Assembly (NCBI RefSeq): GCF_021560035.1
Contig: NZ_CP074373.1
Coordinates: 2,166,001-2,230,000, forward strand
Direction of reading: 5' to 3'
Source: Virgibacillus sp. NKC19-16
GTDB lineage: Bacteria > Bacillota > Bacilli > Bacillales > Amphibacillaceae
Length of the DNA stretch: 64,000 nucleotides
The notes under the pieces were generated by a model. That model was given only the letters and a program-made list of their open reading frames with translations. It was not told the DNA's origin and ran no database searches. The translations under genes were made by a program, and so were the position numbers. Below, piece after piece: positions 7,518 through 16,405 of the stretch. How positions within the stretch are numbered: position 1 is the first letter of the stretch; each line of letters opens with the position of its first letter.

Positions 7518-9269
7518 TCACTTTTGTTTAGAATAATCACGCTTACGAGGTTTAATCAATGATGTATCAACTTCCTCGTAGCTTATTACAGGCGACTCAG
7601 TCTCATGGTCAAAATTCGCAATTGTCGTTTTCAACCATTCCTCATCATTTCGTTCAGGGAATTCAGGTTTGTAATGTGCTCCACGACTTTCATTACGGTT
7701 ATAAGCACCCATGGTAATTACTCGAGCTAAATGAAGCATGTTTTTTAATTGACGCATAAACATGACACCCTGGTTGCTCCAACGTGCTGTATCATTTATA
7801 CCAATGTTCTCCCAGCGCTCTAAGAGCTCAACAATTTTTTCATCTGTTTGCAGGAGTTTTTCATTGTCACGTACTACTGTGACATTGTCAGTCATCCATT
7901 CCCCAAGCTCTTTGTGAAGACGGTAGGCGTTTTCTTTGCCTTCCATTTTCAAAAGCGCTTCGAACTTATCTTGTTCTTCTTTCTCTTTTGCTTCAAAGAG
8001 TTCAGGCGGGAGATCTTCAACATGTGTCTCTAATCCGTCAATATATTTAATCGCACTAGGGCCTGCAACATTACCACCATGAATAGCAGATAGTAAGGAG
8101 TTAGCACCTAAACGATTTCCTCCATGTTGTGAATAGTCACATTCTCCGGCTGCAAATATTCCCGGGATACTTGTCATTTGGTCATAGTCTACCCATAACC
8201 CGCCCATCGAGTAATGAACAGCCGGGAAAATTTTCATTGGTACTTTGCGTGGATCTTCTCCAACAAATTTTTCATAAATTTCGATGATTCCACCAAGCTT
8301 AATATCCAATTCTTTTGGATCTTTATGTGATAAATCAAGATAAACCATATTTTCGCCATTAATTCCGAGTTTCTGATTCACACAAACATCAAATATTTCT
8401 CTTGTTGCAATATCACGCGGTACAAGGTTGCCATATGCTGGATATTTTTCTTCCAGGAAATACCAAGGTTCCCCGTCTTTATATGTCCAGATACGTCCAC
8501 CTTCACCACGAGCTGATTCACTCATGAGTCGTAATTTATCATCACCAGGTATTGCTGTCGGATGAATTTGAATAAACTCACCATTTGCATATGCTGCGCC
8601 TTGCTGATACAAAGTACTAGCAGCAGCGCCTGTGTTGATCATCGAGTTTGTTGACTTTCCAAAAATGATTCCGGGACCACCTGTTGCAAAAATAGTAGCA
8701 TCTGAAGGGAAGGATTTTATTTCATGCGATGTAATATCCTGAGCTACAATCCCTTTTCCCACACCTTCTTCATCTATGACCGCCTCGAGGAATTCCCAGC
8801 CTTCATATTTTGTTACCAAGCCCTCTACCTCATAACGGCGGACCTGTTCATCCAATGCGTATAAAAGTTGCTGTCCTGTAGTTGCACCGGCATAGGCTGT
8901 ACGATGATGTTGTGTCCCACCGAAACGACGAAAATCTAGCAATCCTTCCGGTGTACGATTAAACATAACTCCCATTCGATCAAGCATATTTATAATACTC
9001 GGTGCTGCGTCAGCCATCGCTTTGACCGGTGGCTGGTTTGCGAGAAAGTCCCCACCATAAATAGTATCATCTAAGTGAATTTCAGGTGAATCACCTTCCC
9101 CTTTTGTATCAACTGCACCATTTATTCCGCCTTGCGCACATACAGAGTGAGAACGTTTTACAGGTACAATAGAAAAGAGGTCTACATTTACGCCTGCCTC
9201 GGCTGCTTTAATTGTTGCCATTAAACCGGCAAGTCCGCCACCAACGACAGCGATTTTACGATTACTCAT
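7518..9269 (-). CDS. sdhA: Succinate dehydrogenase flavoprotein subunit
   Basis: Oxidises succinate to fumarate with a covalently bound FAD; peripheral on the inner face of the membrane. The 583-residue product opens with the dinucleotide fold VVGGGLAGLMA, then the flavin-attachment region HSVCAQGGING, the substrate loop QHHRTAYAGATTGQ, and the active-site segment HPTAIPGDDKLRLMSESARGEGGRIW. C-terminal part contains the conserved RGAHYKPEFPERND. Middle gene of sdhCAB. Confidence 0.97.
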   Translation of the reverse strand: MSNRKIAVVGGGLAGLMATIKAAEAGVNVDLFSIVPVKRSHSVCAQGGINGAVDTKGEGDSPEIHLDDTIYGGDFLANQPPVKAMADAAPSIINMLDRMGVMFNRTPEGLLDFRRFGGTQHHRTAYAGATTGQQLLYALDEQVRRYEVEGLVTKYEGWEFLEAVIDEEGVGKGIVAQDITSHEIKSFPSDATIFATGGPGIIFGKSTNSMINTGAAASTLYQQGAAYANGEFIQIHPTAIPGDDKLRLMSESARGEGGRIWTYKDGEPWYFLEEKYPAYGNLVPRDIATREIFDVCVNQKLGINGENMVYLDLSHKDPKELDIKLGGIIEIYEKFVGEDPRKVPMKIFPAVHYSMGGLWVDYDQMTSIPGIFAAGECDYSQHGGNRLGANSLLSAIHGGNVAGPSAIKYIDGLETHVEDLPPELFEAKEKEEQDKFEALLKMEGKENAYRLHKELGEWMTDNVTVVRDNEKLLQTDEKIVELLERWENIGINDTARWSNQGVMFMRQLKNMLHLARVITMGAYNRNESRGAHYKPEFPERNDEEWLKTTIANFDHETESPVISYEEVDTSLIKPRKRDYSKQK

Positions 9270-9293
9270 GGTATTTACTCACTCCTTTTTTTA

Positions 9294-9914
9294 TTATACG
9301 CCGTATGCAAATGTGATTAGCGTTCTAATCCCAAGATAGCTGATTCCAAGAAATAGAATTAATGTTGCGTATGTAGCTATTTGCTGTGATTTTGGCGATT
9401 GCGTAATACCCCATGTTACTAAAAAGCTCCATAATCCGTTTGCAAAATGGAATGTTGTTGAGAGAACCCCAATAACATAAAACCAAAACATAAACGGATT
9501 GGTTAAAATATTTTCCATAAGACTATAGTTCAATTCCACATTACCCATACCGATTTGTATACGTGTTTCCCAAACATGCCATACAATAAATACTAATGTA
9601 ACAATTCCCGTAAAACGTTGCAGGTAGAATAACCAGTTACGGATATAGCCATACCTTCTCGTATTATTTCGTGTTACAAATACAATATAAACCCCTAATA
9701 TTGCATGGAACAGAATCGGCAGATAGATTACAAATATTTCTAGCAACAGTACAAATGGAAGCCCTGCCATAAAACCTGCTGCTTGGTTGAAGCTTTCTTC
9801 CCCATACACAGCAAAGTGATTCACAATTAAATGTTGAACCAGAAATATCCCAATTGGAACCACGCCCAATAGCGAGTGTAACCTTCTGTAATAAAACTCA
9901 CGTTGTCCCGCCAT
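9294..9914 (-). CDS. sdhC: Succinate dehydrogenase cytochrome b558 subunit
   Basis: Single di-heme membrane anchor of the Bacillus-type complex II, which reduces menaquinone. The 206 residues contain five hydrophobic helices (about 12-32, 55-80, 95-118, 145-165, 180-202) with well-placed histidines (H13, H23, H28 in the first helix and HAILG, WHVWE, TFHFANGLW in later ones) as candidate heme ligands. No separate SdhD is present, as expected for this type. First gene of the operon, start ATG after GGGGGG. Confidence 0.95.
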   Translation of the reverse strand: MAGQREFYYRRLHSLLGVVPIGIFLVQHLIVNHFAVYGEESFNQAAGFMAGLPFVLLLEIFVIYLPILFHAILGVYIVFVTRNNTRRYGYIRNWLFYLQRFTGIVTLVFIVWHVWETRIQIGMGNVELNYSLMENILTNPFMFWFYVIGVLSTTFHFANGLWSFLVTWGITQSPKSQQIATYATLILFLGISYLGIRTLITFAYGV

Positions 9915-9965
9915 GTGTTACCCCCCTTAGCTTATTAAGTTAGAATATCCATTTCTTTTGTACAT

Positions 9966-9994
9966 ATATCAAACACAATTAAGATAAAAGTAAA
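9966..9994 (-). promoter_or_regulatory. Candidate sigma-A promoter of sdhCAB
   Basis: Minus strand TTTACT (9989-9994), 17-base spacer, TGATAT (9966-9971), about 50 bases upstream of sdhC. The 9915-10241 interval between sdhC and yslB is AT-rich, has this site, a yslB promoter and one palindrome, and no gene. Confidence 0.4.
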
Positions 9995-10145
9995 CCAATT
10001 TCATCTCTTTTACTGTCGGATATTGTACGAATTGTGACATATATATTGTACTTCTAACTCCAATTAGCGTCAAGAAAAGCAGGCATTAAATTTTGATAAT
10101 TAGAGATTTACTATATTCATGAGAATAAAAAAATAGCTAGAACAC

Positions 10146-10174
10146 TTGCGTAATCGCCTAATTATATAGATAAT
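10146..10174 (+). promoter_or_regulatory. Candidate sigma-A promoter of yslB
   Basis: TTGCGT (10146-10151), 17 bases, GATAAT (10169-10174). The predicted start of transcription falls inside the palindrome at 10176-10196. Confidence 0.5.
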
Positions 10175-10175
10175 A

Positions 10176-10196
10176 ATATTAGTAGACTACTAATAT
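10176..10196. promoter_or_regulatory. Perfect 21-base palindrome at the yslB transcription start, operator-like
   Basis: ATATTAGTAG, one central A, CTACTAATAT. Placed directly after the -10 box of the yslB promoter, where a repressor would block initiation. No T-run follows, so it is not a terminator. The cognate regulator is unknown. Confidence 0.5.
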
Positions 10197-10241
10197 AACG
10201 TAATAAATTTTAATTGTTTACATAAAGAAGGGGTGGCGTTC

Positions 10242-10679
10242 ATGGCACAAAAACAGGAAACATTTTCCGTGTCTCAACTTGATGAATTACATACAGCCGG
10301 GGCTGGCTACGATGTACTCAGGTACATAAGCTTACCTGAAGTATTAGGCAGAGAGTCCAATACACTCTTATATTTCATGGGAAGAAACCTTGCTAGAAAG
10401 CTTGATATAAAAGCACTCGAAGACATCTATTATATTTTCGATAAACTAGGCTGGGGAAATTTGGAACTGATTAAAGAAAAAAGAAAAGAGCTCGTTTTCC
10501 ATCTCATGGCAGATGCAGTAGTACAACGACTAAATGCCTCGTTCGATACAGAATTCCGTTTGGAATCGGGGTTCCTGGCAGAATCCATTCAAATGATCAA
10601 TGAAAGGGAATGTGAATGTGTGGAAGCAGTCAATCACAAAATTCATCAAATTGAATTTACAGTAGTTTATAATGGATGA
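10242..10679 (+). CDS. yslB: YslB family protein (DUF2507)
   Basis: A 145-residue soluble protein of the conserved Bacillaceae YslB family, with the typical region GYDVLRYISLPEVLGRES and, later, a C-terminal half containing two cysteines (ECECVEAV). The fold is related to the 4-vinyl reductase (V4R) small-molecule domain, but no function is established. I start it at ATG 10242-10244, eight bases after AAGGGG; an upstream GTG at 10233 overlaps that ribosome site. It sits between sdhC and uvrC as in B. subtilis, on the opposite strand from both. Confidence 0.85.
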   Translation: MAQKQETFSVSQLDELHTAGAGYDVLRYISLPEVLGRESNTLLYFMGRNLARKLDIKALEDIYYIFDKLGWGNLELIKEKRKELVFHLMADAVVQRLNASFDTEFRLESGFLAESIQMINERECECVEAVNHKIHQIEFTVVYNG

Positions 10680-10680
10680 A

Positions 10681-10722
10681 AAAATAGCTGCAGCTCTCTC
10701 GTGTAGAACTGCAGCTATTTTT
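10681..10722. terminator. Bidirectional terminator of yslB and uvrC
   Basis: Stem AAATAGCTGCAGCTC paired with its complement around a nine-base loop, with A-run and T-run flanks. The uvrC stop codon TAG (10715-10717) lies inside the stem. Confidence 0.85.
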
Positions 10723-12493
10723 CTTCATTCAAATGCACCCGAATAGCTTCCGCTGTGTCTGCGGGAATCCCCAGCCTGGTTAACTCTGTTAACGAGGCAT
10801 TTTTTATTTCATTGATGGATTTAAAATGCGATAGTAATAATCTTCTTCGTTTCTGGCCAACGCCTGGAATTTTGTCTAATTCAGACTGAAATAAATTCTT
10901 ACCACGTAACTGACGGTGAAAAGAAATTGCGAATCTATGAACCTCATCCTGTATTCGCTGAACTAGATAAAATTCCTGAGATTTTCTTGATAAGGGAATC
11001 ACTGTTGGCGGAACACCATATAATAATTCACTGGTTCGATGTTTATCATCTTTTGCCAATCCGCATAAAGGTATATCCAAACCTAATTCATTTTCCAATA
11101 CATCTAAAGCAGCGCTCATTTGTCCTTTACCGCCATCGACCATGATAAGATCAGGTAGTGGTAAATTTTCCTTTAACACCCTTTTATACCTTCTTCGGAT
11201 GACCTCCCGCATTGTCTCATAATCATCAGGACCTTGTACGTCTTTTATTTTAAATTTACGATACTCCTTTTTATTCGGCCTGCCGTCAATAAAAACAACC
11301 ATAGCCGAAACAGGGTCAACCCCCTGGATATTTGAGTTATCGAAAGCCTCAATGCGGTTTGGTGTCTCAATATGAAGCACATCACCAAGCTGTTCCACTG
11401 CTAAAACCGTTTTCGCCTCATCCCGCTCTATTAAGGAGAATTTTTCTTCCAAAGCGATTTTTGCATTTTTCATTGCCAGCTCAACCAATTCTTTTTTGCG
11501 TCCACGGAATGGCGTATGAACATCAACCTCGAGCAGTTCTTTTACCAGCTCATTATCTGCTCCGATCGGGAGTAAAATTTGCTTTGGCTTTGGATGATGC
11601 TGATGGAGATAGAACCTGCCAATATAACTAATAAAAGATTCTTCCGGTTCATCAAAAAACGGGAAAATGGCTACATCTCGCTCGATCAGATTTCCTTGTC
11701 TGATAAAAAATGTTTGGATACACATCCATCCTTTATCATAGCTATAGCCGAAAATATCCCTGTCTGAACGGTCATTTAACGTCATCTTCTGCTGTTCCAT
11801 GACTACTTCAATATGCTGCACTTGATCTCGTAATTCCTTTGCTCTTTCGAAATTGAGCTGTTCACTGGCTTCATGCATTTTCGTGTTTAATTTTTTCTTA
11901 ATTTCTTTATAACCACCATTTAAAAATGAGGTGATCTGCTGGGAAATAGCTTTATACTCCCCCACGGAAGGTGGATTTTCACTGCATGCTAAACACTGAC
12001 CCATGTGATAATAAAGACAGTGGCGGCCCGGTTGATTATTACATTTCTTTAATGGATATAATCGATCGAGTAGTCTTTTCGTTTCTCTTGCGGCGATCAC
12101 ATTTGGATATGGACCAAAGTATTTCCCCTTGTCCCTCTTAACATTTCGGGTAATTAATAATCTAGGATGCCGCTCAGAAGTTATTTTTAAATATGGATAT
12201 GTTTTATCATCCTTTAACATCACATTATACTTTGGATCATATTTTTTTATTAAATTCATCTCTAAAATCAGTGCTTCAATTTCCGATGTTGTCACAATAT
12301 ATTCAAAGTCCTCTATTTCCTGTACTAAACGTTGCGTCTTACGATCATGTGCACCCGTAAAATAAGAACGCACACGATTCTTTAGCAGCTTAGACTTTCC
12401 CACATATATGATTGTTTGATGTTTATCTTTCATTAAGTAACAGCCCGGCTGCGTGGGGAGTACGGCTAATTTTTCTTTTATAATTTGGTTCAT
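10715..12493 (-). CDS. uvrC: Excinuclease ABC subunit C
   Basis: Makes both incisions in nucleotide excision repair with UvrB. The 592-residue protein has the GIY-YIG nuclease at the N terminus ([31 protein letters not shown], about residues 15-90), four cysteines near 150-170 ([15 protein letters not shown]), the UVR helix for UvrB binding near 205-240, the RNase-H-like second nuclease with FDNSNIQG and MVDGGKGQ, and tandem helix-hairpin-helix motifs at the end ([13 protein letters not shown]). Convergent with yslB. Confidence 0.97.
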   Translation of the reverse strand: MNQIIKEKLAVLPTQPGCYLMKDKHQTIIYVGKSKLLKNRVRSYFTGAHDRKTQRLVQEIEDFEYIVTTSEIEALILEMNLIKKYDPKYNVMLKDDKTYPYLKITSERHPRLLITRNVKRDKGKYFGPYPNVIAARETKRLLDRLYPLKKCNNQPGRHCLYYHMGQCLACSENPPSVGEYKAISQQITSFLNGGYKEIKKKLNTKMHEASEQLNFERAKELRDQVQHIEVVMEQQKMTLNDRSDRDIFGYSYDKGWMCIQTFFIRQGNLIERDVAIFPFFDEPEESFISYIGRFYLHQHHPKPKQILLPIGADNELVKELLEVDVHTPFRGRKKELVELAMKNAKIALEEKFSLIERDEAKTVLAVEQLGDVLHIETPNRIEAFDNSNIQGVDPVSAMVVFIDGRPNKKEYRKFKIKDVQGPDDYETMREVIRRRYKRVLKENLPLPDLIMVDGGKGQMSAALDVLENELGLDIPLCGLAKDDKHRTSELLYGVPPTVIPLSRKSQEFYLVQRIQDEVHRFAISFHRQLRGKNLFQSELDKIPGVGQKRRRLLLSHFKSINEIKNASLTELTRLGIPADTAEAIRVHLNEEK

Positions 12494-12559
12494 TGTATCT
12501 CCATTCCTTCAGGTTCAACTAGTAAAAGAGAACGGCTTTAATTCTGATTAACTAAAGAT

Positions 12560-12590
12560 AATCCCTTGCTACATGGCGCAACAAGGGATT
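12560..12590. terminator. Inverted repeat between trxA and uvrC, possible weak terminator
   Basis: AATCCCTTG and CAAGGGATT around a 13-base loop. Only short, interrupted T-tracts follow on either strand, so termination would be inefficient and trxA could read into uvrC. Confidence 0.4.
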
Positions 12591-12618
12591 CAGTCGTATT
12601 TTACTATCTAATTATATT

Positions 12619-12933
12619 TTATGCATGTTTGTTAATTAAATCAACAAGTGCTTCTTTCGGTTGGAAGCCGATGACCTGATCTACAACTTCACCATCTTTG
12701 AATAATAATAATGTTGGAATACTCATCACACCGTATTTACCAGCTGTTTCCTGATTTTCATCTACATCCAGTTTAACGATCTGAACTTTTTCTTCCATTT
12801 CGCCATCGATTTCTTCCAATACTGGTGCAATCATTTTGCAAGGTCCACACCATGGTGCCCAAAAGTCAGCTAGCACTAACCCCTCAGAAGTTTCCTTCGT
12901 GAAATCTTGATCTGACACATGTACTATAGCCAT
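12619..12933 (-). CDS. trxA: Thioredoxin
   Basis: General cytoplasmic disulfide reductase. The 104 residues contain the redox site [11 protein letters not shown] (C29 and C32), the cis-proline loop MSIPTLLLF, and the buried Asp of the family. ATG at 12931-12933 follows AAGGAGG. As in B. subtilis it lies between etfA and uvrC. Confidence 0.97.
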   Translation of the reverse strand: MAIVHVSDQDFTKETSEGLVLADFWAPWCGPCKMIAPVLEEIDGEMEEKVQIVKLDVDENQETAGKYGVMSIPTLLLFKDGEVVDQVIGFQPKEALVDLINKHA

Positions 12934-13020
12934 TCATTATTCCTCCTTATTCATCTTAAATCTTATAATGAGTATATCATCGATATTCTATCCATGCTAA
13001 TACAATGCTTATACGCAAAT

Positions 13021-13052
13021 TAAAAGACCTGACCATATAATGATCAGGCCTC
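13021..13052 (-). terminator. Terminator of the fadR-fadB-etfB-etfA operon
   Basis: Ten-base stem (13026-13035 with 13041-13050, including G-U pairs), loop TATAA, UUUU on the minus strand. Starts six bases past the etfA stop. Confidence 0.75.
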
Positions 13053-13057
13053 CACCT

Positions 13058-14041
13058 CTAGCTTACTGACTGCTTCAGGCTTTTAATTTCTTCTGTTAAC
13101 GTAGGAATAATTTCAAACAGATCACCTACAATGCCATAGTCAGCTACATTAAAGATGTTTGATTCGGCATCTTTATTAATGGCTACAATGACTTTCGAAT
13201 TGGACATTCCAGCCAGGTGTTGAATGGCTCCGGAGATTCCAACGGCAATGTAAAGATCAGGTGTTACAACTTTACCTGTTTGACCAATTTGCAGTGAGTA
13301 ATCACAATATTCCGCATCACACGCACCACGTGAGGCTCCAACTGCTCCTCCTAATACATCAGCTAATTCATATAGTGGCTTAAAGCCTTCTTCACTTTTC
13401 ACTCCACGTCCACCCGCAACAATCACATTTGCTTCAGATAAATCTACCCCCTCAGAAGCTTTACGGATTACATCCTTAATAACAGTCCGGATGTCTGTAA
13501 CATCAACATCCTTTTCAGCTATATCTCCTGTACGACCTCCATCACGTTCAAGAGCAGAAATATTATTAGGTCTTATTGTTACAAAAGTTAAGCCATCTGT
13601 AATTATTTTTTCTTCAAACGCTTTACCGGAATAAATAGGTCTGATGAACGCTGCCTTATCCCCATCCGCTTTGATTTCCACTGCATCTGATATCAACCCG
13701 GATTCTAATTTACTCGCAAGCTTCGGTGTTAAATCCTTACCTATAGATGTATGACCCATCACAATTCCATCCGGAGACTCCTCATTAATAACAGTCATTA
13801 ATGCTTGTCCGTAACCTTCCGATGTATATGTTTTCAAGTTGTCATGTTTAACTGTAACCACACGATCTGCACCATAATAAATCATTTCTTGCGCTTGATT
13901 ATTTAAATCTTCATCACCAAGTATGACTCCAACAATTTCTCCATCAGCAGCTATTTTTTTTGCAGCTGCAATTGCTTCAAACGTTACATTACGCAATGAA
14001 GCCTCTTTATTTTCACCAATAACTAGTAATTTATCGCTCAC
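13058..14041 (-). CDS. etfA: Electron transfer flavoprotein alpha subunit
   Basis: With EtfB, accepts electrons from acyl-CoA dehydrogenases during beta-oxidation. The 327 residues end in the FAD-binding domain: VIVAGGRGVKSEEGF, VGASRGACDAEYCDY, QIGQTGKVVTPDLYIAVGISGAIQHLAGM. Start is GTG (14039-14041) eight bases after AAAGGAG. Last gene of the FadR-controlled operon, 29 bases behind etfB. Confidence 0.95.
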   Translation of the reverse strand: MSDKLLVIGENKEASLRNVTFEAIAAAKKIAADGEIVGVILGDEDLNNQAQEMIYYGADRVVTVKHDNLKTYTSEGYGQALMTVINEESPDGIVMGHTSIGKDLTPKLASKLESGLISDAVEIKADGDKAAFIRPIYSGKAFEEKIITDGLTFVTIRPNNISALERDGGRTGDIAEKDVDVTDIRTVIKDVIRKASEGVDLSEANVIVAGGRGVKSEEGFKPLYELADVLGGAVGASRGACDAEYCDYSLQIGQTGKVVTPDLYIAVGISGAIQHLAGMSNSKVIVAINKDAESNIFNVADYGIVGDLFEIIPTLTEEIKSLKQSVS

Positions 14042-14070
14042 GTAACATTTCTCCTTTCTGTTTGGAATGT

Positions 14071-14844
14071 TTACAGTACCTTATCTTCATTTTTCAGCAG
14101 GGATACTAATTCTTTGACTTGATCCTCTACATCACCTTCCAGCATTCTGCCTGCCTCTTTCTCTGGTGGTAGAAATACTTCAACTGTTTTCGTTTTTGCT
14201 TCTACATCATCTTCATCTAAATCAAGGTCATCAATTTCGAGTTCTTCCAACGGTTTCTTTTTAGCCTTCATGATACCAGGCAATGAAGGATACCTAGGTT
14301 CATTTAAGCCTTGTTGACAAGTGACAAGTACAGGAAGACTGGTTTCTAAAATTTCTACATCACCTTCAACATCTTTTTCAATATGAGCTGTCCCTCCATC
14401 GATTTTCAAGCTTGTGATCGTAGTGACATATGAGAACCCTAAGCTCTCCGCTAATCTTGGACCAACTTGACCACTCGCTTCATCGATAGCGACATTACCT
14501 GCAAGAATTAAATCCGCTTCTTTCTCTTCAAAGAAAGCTTCTAAGATTTTCGCGGTTGTATATTGATCTCCTTCTTCGAGATCATCTTCTGTATTGATTA
14601 GAACTGCTTTATCTGCGCCCATAGCCAAGGCTGTACGTAATTGTTTCTCCGATTCCTCGTCTCCAACTGTTACCACGGTAACTTCTCCACCATGCACGTC
14701 TCGTTGCGTAATTGCTTCTTCAACTGCATATTCATCATATGGATTTATGATGAATTCTGCGCCATCATCTTCAATTTGACCATCTGATACATTGATTTTC
14801 TCTTCTGTATCAAACGTTTTCTTTAATAATACATAAATATTCAT
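14071..14844 (-). CDS. etfB: Electron transfer flavoprotein beta subunit
   Basis: Partner of EtfA; binds AMP and forms the docking surface for the dehydrogenases. The 257-residue product starts MNIYVLLKKTFDTEEKI and has the AMP-loop region GDEESEKQLRTALAMGADKAVLI and the conserved ADLILAGNVAIDEASGQVGPRLAE. The frame is open for 61 codons upstream into fadB, but the ATG at 14842-14844 follows AAGGAGG and matches the family's N terminus. The C-terminal region is rich in Asp and Glu. Confidence 0.95.
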   Translation of the reverse strand: MNIYVLLKKTFDTEEKINVSDGQIEDDGAEFIINPYDEYAVEEAITQRDVHGGEVTVVTVGDEESEKQLRTALAMGADKAVLINTEDDLEEGDQYTTAKILEAFFEEKEADLILAGNVAIDEASGQVGPRLAESLGFSYVTTITSLKIDGGTAHIEKDVEGDVEILETSLPVLVTCQQGLNEPRYPSLPGIMKAKKKPLEELEIDDLDLDEDDVEAKTKTVEVFLPPEKEAGRMLEGDVEDQVKELVSLLKNEDKVL

Positions 14845-14869
14845 GGGACGTATCCTCCTTAGAAATATG

Positions 14870-15640
14870 TTATTTATCCCGGAAGCTGGGTTTACGCTTA
14901 TCAATAAAAGCCTGTATACCTTCTTTTGCATCCTCAGAACCGAATATCTTCCCAAAATCCTTGGCTTCTGCTTGCACTCCTTCTGAGAATCGTTCTGTTT
15001 TTGCATATGGAATGAGGCGCATAACACTATTTATTGTAAGCTTACTTTTAGCAGCAATTTTCTCTGCCAGTTTACTAGTTTCAGATCCAAGCTCTTCTTC
15101 TGTTACTACTTGGTTAGCGAGACCAAAAGCTTGCGCCTCGGTGCCAAGAATCGGCTCTCCGGTTAGAATCATTTCATAACCTTTCGCCGCCCCAACATAT
15201 TGAGGTAATCGCTGTGTTCCCGCAAATCCTGGAATAATCCCCAGCGTAACCTCCGGCAGACCCAGTTTGGCGTTTTCGGTAACAATTCTGATATGACACG
15301 CCATTGCAAGCTCTAGTCCCCCGCCTAAAGCAGCGCCATGAATCGACGCAATAACTGGAATGGAAAAGTTTTCAATCCGATCAAATAGCTGTTGTCCCCT
15401 ACTTGATAGCGATTCCAAATCTGACGTATTTTGCAATGATGTAAATTCCTTAATATCTGCACCAGCAGAGAAGAATTTTCCTTCGCCCTGTACAACAACC
15501 GCTTTAATAGTAGTATCCTGCTCAATACCATCAAGTTGTTCAGCAAGTTCGTTTAATAGTGTACTAGATAATGCATTTGCCGGGGGGGTTTGGATCGTTA
15601 AATAAGCAACATTGTTTTTAGATTCATATGCTATAGCCAA
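14870..15640 (-). CDS. fadB: Enoyl-CoA hydratase of fatty-acid beta-oxidation
   Basis: Crotonase-family enzyme that hydrates trans-2-enoyl-CoA. The 256 residues show the oxyanion-hole segments AGADIKEF (about 60-67) and the catalytic Glu region IHGAALGGGLELAMACHIRI with LGLPEVTLGIIPGFAGTQRL (two glutamates at the expected spacing). I start at TTG 15638-15640, nine bases after AAGGAGG; an in-frame ATG 21 bases upstream overlaps that site. Between fadR and etfB, matching B. subtilis ysiB (fadB). Confidence 0.92.
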   Translation of the reverse strand: MAIAYESKNNVAYLTIQTPPANALSSTLLNELAEQLDGIEQDTTIKAVVVQGEGKFFSAGADIKEFTSLQNTSDLESLSSRGQQLFDRIENFSIPVIASIHGAALGGGLELAMACHIRIVTENAKLGLPEVTLGIIPGFAGTQRLPQYVGAAKGYEMILTGEPILGTEAQAFGLANQVVTEEELGSETSKLAEKIAAKSKLTINSVMRLIPYAKTERFSEGVQAEAKDFGKIFGSEDAKEGIQAFIDKRKPSFRDK

Positions 15641-15696
15641 AATAATAAACCTCCTTTGCATAAGTATAAATTAAAATTCAAATTTTGAAAACTAAC

Positions 15697-16284
15697 TTAA
15701 CTTTTTGCTGTAAGACCATTCGTTAGTAAATCATGAACAACAGGCGCCTGACTAACTAAATCATACCTTCCCTCTTTCATTACCCAGTTTGTAACAATTT
15801 CATCTAACGTTCCAAACATCATCTGGCGTACAAGACGAACGTTCAAGTTATCCCTGAATATATGCTCACTCATACCTTCTTTAACAATATCGTCCATGAC
15901 GGCTAAATATGGCTTTAAAACTTTATTAATTTGCAAACGTAAGGCTGCATTTGACTGCCTTAATTCCAACTGAGTAACAATTGCTAAATGATAATTCTCA
16001 GAAAGCTGCCTGAAATGCATTTCAATTAATGTTAGTAATTTACTACTTGCACTTTGCTTGTCATGAATACTTTCAATAATTCGCTCAATGAATTGCCCCA
16101 TTTTTTCTTCAAAAACAGAAATCAGGATGTCTTCCTTATTTTTAAAATAAAGGTAGATTGTGCCATCAGCTACACCTGCTTTTTTAGCAATCTTGGAAAC
16201 CTGTGACCCGTGATATCCATTTTCTGCAATCACCTCTACTGCTGCTTCAATAATTTGGTTATACTTTGGCTTCGTTTTTTTCAT
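15697..16284 (-). CDS. fadR: Fatty-acid degradation repressor FadR (TetR family)
   Basis: TetR-type repressor of beta-oxidation genes, released by long-chain acyl-CoA. The 195 residues begin with the HTH domain: IIEAAVEVIAENGYHGSQVSKIAKKAGVADGTIYLYFKNKEDIL, followed by an all-helical ligand-binding domain. Start chosen at ATG 16282-16284 behind CAAGGAG, removing a 14-residue upstream extension. Length equals B. subtilis FadR (YsiA). An exact FadR box lies 28 bases upstream of the start, so the gene probably represses its own operon. Confidence 0.93.
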   Translation of the reverse strand: MKKTKPKYNQIIEAAVEVIAENGYHGSQVSKIAKKAGVADGTIYLYFKNKEDILISVFEEKMGQFIERIIESIHDKQSASSKLLTLIEMHFRQLSENYHLAIVTQLELRQSNAALRLQINKVLKPYLAVMDDIVKEGMSEHIFRDNLNVRLVRQMMFGTLDEIVTNWVMKEGRYDLVSQAPVVHDLLTNGLTAKS

Positions 16285-16311
16285 AATATTCTCCTTGAAC
16301 CTATTACAAAG

Positions 16312-16329
16312 TGAATGAATAATCATTCA
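16312..16329. promoter_or_regulatory. FadR operator
   Basis: TGAATGAATAATCATTCA, an exact match to the B. subtilis FadR consensus TGAATGANTANTCATTCA. It lies in the lcfA-fadR gap, 28 bases before the fadR start, so it should control fadR-fadB-etfB-etfA. I found no second copy upstream of lcfA. Confidence 0.92.
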
Positions 16330-16405
16330 TAATTTTATTGTAACGAGCCAATTTCATTATGTCAAGAGAAGCTTGTTCGATTATTTTCGAAAAAAGAGCC
16401 TAAGC

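Noticed and set aside
14845-15027. 61-residue N-terminal extension of etfB
   Set aside because: Overlaps fadB, has no ribosome site, and the family start MNIYVLLKK lies behind AAGGAGG at 14844.
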